DNA of 5,031 bases from an uncultured Rhodobacterales bacterium (GTDB lineage: Bacteria > Pseudomonadota > Alphaproteobacteria > Rhodobacterales > Rhodobacteraceae): NCBI GenBank assembly GCA_937901055.1, contig CALCGO010000468.1, positions 1 through 5,031 of the forward strand, read 5' to 3'. Positions 1 through 2,821 of the stretch are shown piece after piece. Every line of letters starts with the position of its first letter. Position 1 is the stretch's first letter. Both the position numbers and the translations under genes were made by a program. Under the pieces are notes generated by a model, which was not told the DNA's origin, searched no databases, and was given only the letters and a program-made list of their open reading frames with translations.

Positions 1-132
1 TGCCAATGCTGGCTGGACAATGCCTTCAAAAGCGCCGGATCGGTGGTCGATTGTCGGAATGTTGTAAGCGTTACGGATAACCTCGGGGATGTTAGTCGGG
101 CCGGGGATGAAAACTGGGTTTTGATTGAACAT
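1..132 (-). CDS. bhcA: Class V PLP-dependent aminotransferase, N-terminus only; probable aspartate-glyoxylate aminotransferase BhcA (partial at left edge)
   Basis: Only the first 44 codons are in the window, read leftward from an ATG at 132-130; the gene runs off the left edge. The peptide begins MFNQNPVFIPGPTNIPE and continues with NIPTIDHRS. The PGPTNIP and DHRS blocks are typical of the serine-glyoxylate/alanine-glyoxylate aminotransferase group (fold type I, class V). The NPVFIPGPTNIP...PTIDHRS wording and the divergent IclR regulator fit BhcA, which in the beta-hydroxyaspartate cycle transfers the amino group of aspartate to glyoxylate, giving glycine and oxaloacetate in the cytoplasm. 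A weak Shine-Dalgarno (GAGAG, 143-139) lies 6 nt before the ATG. The catalytic lysine lies outside the window. The alternative is a serine-glyoxylate aminotransferase (sgaA) of the serine cycle. The family is very likely; the BhcA assignment is inference from the short peptide and from context, and bhcB, bhcC and bhcD would be expected beyond the left edge. Confidence 0.75.
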   Translation of the reverse strand, partial: MFNQNPVFIPGPTNIPEVIRNAYNIPTIDHRSGAFEGIVQPALA

Positions 133-154
133 GTTTCGCTCTCGGTTTGTAGGT

Positions 155-175
155 TTCGTCCAATATATGGATGAA
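155..175. repeat. Inverted repeat over the bhcA -10 region (candidate operator)
   Basis: The arms TTCGTCCA (155-162) and TGGATGAA (168-175) are reverse complements at 7 of 8 positions and are separated by 5 bp (ATATA, 163-167). The element covers the predicted bhcA -10 box and start point, where a bound protein would block transcription. Its half-sites differ from the TTCGAAATAG repeat further upstream, so it may be read by a different regulator. It could also be a chance palindrome in AT-rich DNA. Confidence 0.4.
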
Positions 176-190
176 GCACCCAATTCACAA
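162..190 (-). promoter_or_regulatory. Candidate sigma-70 promoter of bhcA
   Basis: Read on the minus strand, a -35 element TTGTGA (190-185; 4 of 6 to TTGACA) is followed after exactly 17 bp by a -10 element TATATT (167-162; 5 of 6 to TATAAT). Transcription would start near 155, leaving a leader of about 22 nt before the bhcA ATG at 132. The weak -35 suits an activated promoter, which agrees with the published role of BhcR as activator of the bhc cluster in Paracoccus denitrificans. The prediction rests on sequence match and spacing only. Confidence 0.5.
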
Positions 191-194
191 TTTT

Positions 195-213
195 TTCGAA
201 ATAGTTTTTCATT
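195..213. promoter_or_regulatory. Candidate BhcR site 1 (first copy of a 15-bp repeat)
   Basis: The 15-mer TTCGAAATAGTTTTT (195-209) recurs exactly at 268-282. Within this copy GAAATAGTTTTTC (198-210) is a pseudo-palindrome with 5 of 6 symmetric pairs around position 204. It sits just upstream of the predicted bhcA -35 box, centred near -49 relative to the predicted bhcA start, a usual place for an activator touching RNA polymerase. Assigning it to BhcR is inference from repetition, symmetry and location. Confidence 0.5.
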
Positions 214-264
214 ATTGATTGCATGGTGATTTTATGCATTATTTCCGCTAGTTACGTTTTTTCA

Positions 265-289
265 TTCTTCGAAATAGTTTTTTGAAGAA
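265..289. promoter_or_regulatory. Candidate BhcR site 2 (25-bp inverted repeat containing the second copy)
   Basis: The outer arms TTCTTC (265-270) and GAAGAA (284-289) are perfectly complementary. Over the whole 25 bp, 10 of 12 positions pair symmetrically around 277. The element contains the second exact copy of TTCGAAATAGTTTTT (268-282). It lies directly upstream of the possible bhcR -10 box (291-296), so binding here could also control bhcR itself. IclR-family proteins bind imperfect palindromes of about this kind as dimers; assignment to BhcR is inference. Confidence 0.55.
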
Positions 290-290
290 A

Positions 291-310
291 TATATATCAC
301 CACAGAAAGG
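291..310 (+). promoter_or_regulatory. Possible bhcR -10 box and bhcR ribosome binding site
   Basis: TATATA at 291-296 is a possible -10 box, but no good -35 lies 16-18 bp upstream and the leader would be very short, so this part is weak. AGAAAGG at 304-310 is a clear Shine-Dalgarno ending 8 nt before the ATG at 319. It decides the bhcR start: the in-frame GTG at 310 overlaps the Shine-Dalgarno itself and has none of its own. Confidence 0.5.
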
Positions 311-318
311 TGTCTTTC

Positions 319-1146
319 ATGCAATCCCCCGCCAAACGATCTCGTGGCCGCCCCAAGTCTTTCAACGATCAGACTGACAATTCAATCGTCCGCTCGCTTG
401 ACCGTGGAATGCTAATTCTTGGTGTGTTGGCAGAAGGTGACGGGGTTTCCCTGTCCGAATTATCCGAGCGTTCAGATCAATCGTCTGCCACCACGTACCG
501 CGCGTTAATCACCTTGCAATCGCGCGAAATTGTAGAGTTCGAAGAACACACGCAATTATGGTACATCGGAGCAGGGGCCTTCCGCATTGGTAGCGTATTT
601 TTAAACCGCACTAACATTCTGCAACGCAGTCGGCCCGTGATGCAAAAGCTGATGCGATTGATTGGTGAAACCGCCAACCTTGGTATTGAACGCGATGATT
701 GGGTGCTGTTCGTTTCGCAGGTCGAGAGCAGTCAAACGATCCGCGCGTTCTTTCCACCCGGCACGCGTAACCCGATGCACGCGTCGGGGATAGGCAAGAC
801 CTTGTTGGCGAATTTTCCAAAAGAACGCGTACAAAAGATCATCACGGAACAGGGCTTGGAACGCTTCACCGATAGCACCATCACCGACCCCGACCACTTG
901 TTTAAGGAGCTGGAAGCAATCAAACGCAAGGGCTACGCGGTGGATGATGAGGAACGAACGGAAGGAATGCGCTGCGTCGCCGCTCCGATTTTCGATGCGT
1001 ATGGCGATCCGATTGCGGGGCTTTCAATTTCGGGCCCGACTTTCCGCATTCCGCAAAACGTGACCAGCGAGATAGGTGAAATTGTTAGCGATTTTGCCCG
1101 TGAGGTGACCAGACAGCTTGGCGGGCAGGTGCTTGTGAGCGAATAA
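319..1146 (+). CDS. bhcR: IclR-family transcriptional regulator, probable BhcR (regulator of the beta-hydroxyaspartate cycle)
   Basis: This 275-residue cytoplasmic DNA-binding protein has the standard IclR layout. A winged helix-turn-helix lies at about residues 24-82 (SLDRGMLILGVLAEGDGVSL, then SERSDQSSATTYRALITL), a linker helix at about 95-115, and the effector-binding domain at about 116-270. IclR hallmarks are MHASGIGKTLLA (153-164) and the GMRCVAAPIFD and GLSISGP blocks (216-240). The length is usual for the family. The N-terminus is basic with an RGRPK stretch (9-13). The start is ATG 319, chosen for the AGAAAGG Shine-Dalgarno 8 nt upstream. The gene is divergent from the probable bhcA over a 186-bp spacer, the arrangement known for bhcR in Paracoccus, where BhcR responds to glyoxylate and activates the bhc genes. 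Family membership is certain; the BhcR name depends on this neighbour. Repeats in the spacer are its likely binding sites and may include an autoregulatory one. Confidence 0.8.
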   Translation: MQSPAKRSRGRPKSFNDQTDNSIVRSLDRGMLILGVLAEGDGVSLSELSERSDQSSATTYRALITLQSREIVEFEEHTQLWYIGAGAFRIGSVFLNRTNILQRSRPVMQKLMRLIGETANLGIERDDWVLFVSQVESSQTIRAFFPPGTRNPMHASGIGKTLLANFPKERVQKIITEQGLERFTDSTITDPDHLFKELEAIKRKGYAVDDEERTEGMRCVAAPIFDAYGDPIAGLSISGPTFRIPQNVTSEIGEIVSDFAREVTRQLGGQVLVSE

Positions 1147-1171
1147 TTCTGAATTTTCGGGTCGTTTTAGT
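1147..1171. other. Convergent gap between bhcR and glpR
   Basis: Only 25 bp separate the stop codons of the two convergent regulators. CTGAA (1149-1153) and TTCAG (1171-1175) can pair across a 17-nt loop, and a small CGGT-TTCG-ACCG hairpin (1177-1188) lies inside the 3' end of glpR. Neither is followed by a T-tract on either strand, so no convincing intrinsic terminator is present. Confidence 0.35.
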
Positions 1172-1939
1172 TCAGTCGGTTTCGACCGTGGTGATGTCGA
1201 CATCGTGTTGATCGCAGACGTGCCGCAATTCTTCGGATGTTATTTTATCGGTGAAAAAGTGGTCGATCTCGCTCATGTGCCCAATCCGAACTGGCGCGGA
1301 ACGGGTGAGTTTGCTGCTGTCAGCCACCAAAAATGTCTTGCGCGCGTTCTTGATGATTGCCTGCGCGATCCGCACTTCGCGATAGTCGAAATCCAGCAGT
1401 GATCCATCGTCATCAATTGCGGACACGCCGATCACCGCATAGTCCGTGCGAAATTGTTCGACCATATCAATCGTATATTCCCCAACCAGCCCACCGTCTG
1501 AGCGCCGAAGCATTCCCCCTGTTACCACAACATCGCAATTTGGATTAGAGGCGAGGATGTTGGCCACGTTCAAGTTGTTGGTGATAACCATCAGATTGCG
1601 CCGGTTTTTGAGAGCGCGGGCAACAGCCTCCGTCGTGGTGCCGATATTGATGAAAATCGAAGCGTCATCAGGAATTTCTTCCGCGCACAATCGACCGATC
1701 ATCTCCTTTTCATCAGAGGCCATAAGGCGACGGGCGTCATAGGCAAGATTGGCGACACCGGATTCAAGGATTGCCCCGCCATGTACGCGGGTCAGGTGGC
1801 CCTGATCACATAAGTCATTCAAGTCACGACGGATGGTTTGTGGGGTCACCGATAGCGTCTCCGCTAGATCATCAACCGCCACGCGTCCGATATTTCGGGC
1901 AACGTCAAGGATGGATTGGTGACGAAAAGAAAGGGCCAT
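1172..1939 (-). CDS. glpR: DeoR-family repressor of the glycerol-3-phosphate regulon, GlpR
   Basis: This 255-residue cytoplasmic repressor aligns along its length with what I recall of E. coli GlpR (252 residues). The N-terminal DeoR helix-turn-helix (about 6-57) includes SVTPQTIRRDLNDL (30-43), the recognition region, ending in RVHGGA. The C-terminal sugar-phosphate sensor domain (about 75-230) contains INIGTTTEAVARAL (97-110), TNNLNVAN (120-127), GGLVGE (149-154), GSLLDFDYREVR (179-190) and the ADSSK motif (206-210). GlpR proteins repress glycerol and glycerol-3-phosphate uptake and oxidation genes and are released by glycerol-3-phosphate. The start is ATG 1939-1937, with only a weak GAG-type Shine-Dalgarno about 9 nt upstream. 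It is transcribed alone from a near-consensus promoter and converges on bhcR. No glp or ugp structural gene is next to it here, so its targets must lie elsewhere. The effector is taken from the family, not from this sequence. Confidence 0.88.
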   Translation of the reverse strand: MALSFRHQSILDVARNIGRVAVDDLAETLSVTPQTIRRDLNDLCDQGHLTRVHGGAILESGVANLAYDARRLMASDEKEMIGRLCAEEIPDDASIFINIGTTTEAVARALKNRRNLMVITNNLNVANILASNPNCDVVVTGGMLRRSDGGLVGEYTIDMVEQFRTDYAVIGVSAIDDDGSLLDFDYREVRIAQAIIKNARKTFLVADSSKLTRSAPVRIGHMSEIDHFFTDKITSEELRHVCDQHDVDITTVETD

Positions 1940-1974
1940 GTAAGCGATCTCGGAGTTAAGAAACGTAGCCGCGA

Positions 1975-2003
1975 ATTAAAGCCTGCCAGTTTAGGTAGGT
2001 CAA
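1975..2003 (-). promoter_or_regulatory. Near-consensus sigma-70 promoter of glpR
   Basis: On the minus strand TTGACC (2003-1998; 5 of 6 to TTGACA) and TTTAAT (1980-1975; 5 of 6 to TATAAT) are separated by exactly 17 bp. The predicted start is near 1968, giving a leader of about 28 nt before the glpR ATG. It is the best promoter match found in the window. I see no strong palindrome over it that would argue for tight autoregulation. Confidence 0.65.
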
Positions 2004-2206
2004 GCTTTTGGCCGAACCAAAGGTAGTACCATCGCGAAACGCGGTAAGCGGATTTGCGCCGCAAGTGACAAAACAGGTTACAAAAAGTGTGATCACGTAT
2101 AAGTTATCGGAATCAAACATCGCCCCGCCAACACAACGAGGGCGGCAAAAACAGAACATTCGGGACGCTTCGAAAGATATATATGCAATCCAGAAGGTAG
2201 TTCAAT
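2004..2206 (+). promoter_or_regulatory. Upstream region and leader of the lipoprotein gene
   Basis: No gene is supported here. A possible promoter is GTGACA (2065-2070) and TGTGAT (2088-2093) with a 17-bp gap, or alternatively an isolated TATAAG -10 at 2098-2103; either implies a leader of about 100 nt. GTGATCAC (2089-2096) is a perfect 8-bp palindrome overlapping this promoter. GTGACAAAA (2065-2073) and GTTACAAAAA (2077-2086) form a 12-bp-spaced near repeat. CCGCC (2125-2129) and GGCGG (2141-2145) can form a 5-bp GC stem in the leader, followed by an A-run rather than T's, so it is not a terminator. The AGAAGG Shine-Dalgarno (2192-2197) precedes the ATG at 2207 by 9 nt. Confidence 0.35.
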
Positions 2207-2821
2207 ATGCGATTCTCAAGGATTTTACTCGGCCTGTCTTTGGCCGCCCTTGTAACCAGTGCCTGTAGCGATGCTACAACCCAATCCGCCAGTAGTAAGT
2301 CTCAAACCAGCAACGTCACCCCGGTGGTGAAGTCCACGTCGTCCCCGCGTAATGGCGAGACTGCGTTTAACATTTACCTGACTGGGTATAGTTATTGGGA
2401 CAACACCCCACCGGGATCAGCCGAAATTTCAAAACCGGTTATTCACCGCAAAGCCGGGGGCAGGGGCACATACAGCGATCCGATTACGATCGCTGTTGGC
2501 CATGTCATCGTCGGAAGCCGTCAGACGCTCGATTATAAGGCGGGTACACGGTTCTACATCCCCAGCTTGCGTAAATACGCAATTGTCGAGGATGTTTGTG
2601 GTGACGGGCACCGCCCACAGGATGGCCCATGCCACACAGGCAGAAACGGTCTGCCGTGGTTGGACATCTATGTCGATGGCTCCAGATCACGCTCGGGTGA
2701 TGCAACGCAGTGCGCCCGTCGGATTACGTCGGTTCAACAGATTATCATGAATCCGGTTCGTGACTATCCGGTGGTATCTGGTCCTCTAACTGAAACGGGT
2801 TGTCAGGTTTATTCTGGCTAG
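2207..2821 (+). CDS. Predicted outer-membrane lipoprotein with a double-psi beta-barrel (RlpA/expansin-like) domain
   Basis: The protein has 204 residues, starting at ATG 2207 behind an AGAAGG Shine-Dalgarno. Residues 1-19 form a lipoprotein signal peptide (R2, R5, a hydrophobic stretch, then VTSA before C20); serine after C20 predicts outer-membrane sorting. Residues 21-50 are a Ser/Thr-rich tether. The rest looks like a small secreted beta-barrel: IYLTGYSYWDNTPPGS (56-71), GRGTYSDPITIAV (85-97), GTRFYIPSLRKYAIVEDVC (113-131) and WLDIYVDG (151-158). Asp129 and Asp153 sit where 3D/RlpA/barwin-type double-psi barrels carry conserved acids, and C131, C142, C169 and C199 could form two disulphides in the periplasm. 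The nearest picture I recall is small secreted proteins of this fold that bind or act on polysaccharide. The fold assignment is moderately sure; enzymatic activity (lytic transglycosylase-like or merely binding) is unknown. Its last 77 bp overlap the tail of the convergent gene. Confidence 0.75.
   Translation: MRFSRILLGLSLAALVTSACSDATTQSASSKSQTSNVTPVVKSTSSPRNGETAFNIYLTGYSYWDNTPPGSAEISKPVIHRKAGGRGTYSDPITIAVGHVIVGSRQTLDYKAGTRFYIPSLRKYAIVEDVCGDGHRPQDGPCHTGRNGLPWLDIYVDGSRSRSGDATQCARRITSVQQIIMNPVRDYPVVSGPLTETGCQVYSG

Noticed and set aside
220..238. TGCAT (220-224) and ATGCA (234-238) inverted repeat in the bhcA-bhcR spacer
   Set aside because: The arms are only 5 bp, do not extend, and are AT-rich; chance is a sufficient explanation.
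310..318. GTG at 310 as the start of bhcR, adding three residues
   Set aside because: It overlaps the AGAAAGG Shine-Dalgarno that serves ATG 319 at 8-nt spacing, and has no ribosome binding site of its own.
1177..1188. CGGT-TTCG-ACCG hairpin as a terminator for bhcR or glpR
   Set aside because: The stem is only 4 bp, lies within glpR coding sequence and has no T-tract on either strand.
2125..2150. CCGCC/GGCGG stem as an intrinsic terminator
   Set aside because: On the plus strand it is followed by A's, and on the minus strand the T-run comes before the stem; no gene ends here on either strand.
1956..2159. Small open frames on either strand of the glpR-lipoprotein spacer (for example 1956-2159 minus, and the plus frame from 2008)
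   Set aside because: They lack a convincing ribosome binding site, show no recognisable motif, and overlap the glpR promoter and neighbouring genes; they look like chance frames.
2751..2771. Direct repeat of ATCCGG at 2751-2756 and 2766-2771
   Set aside because: It is six bases inside coding sequence with no further structure.
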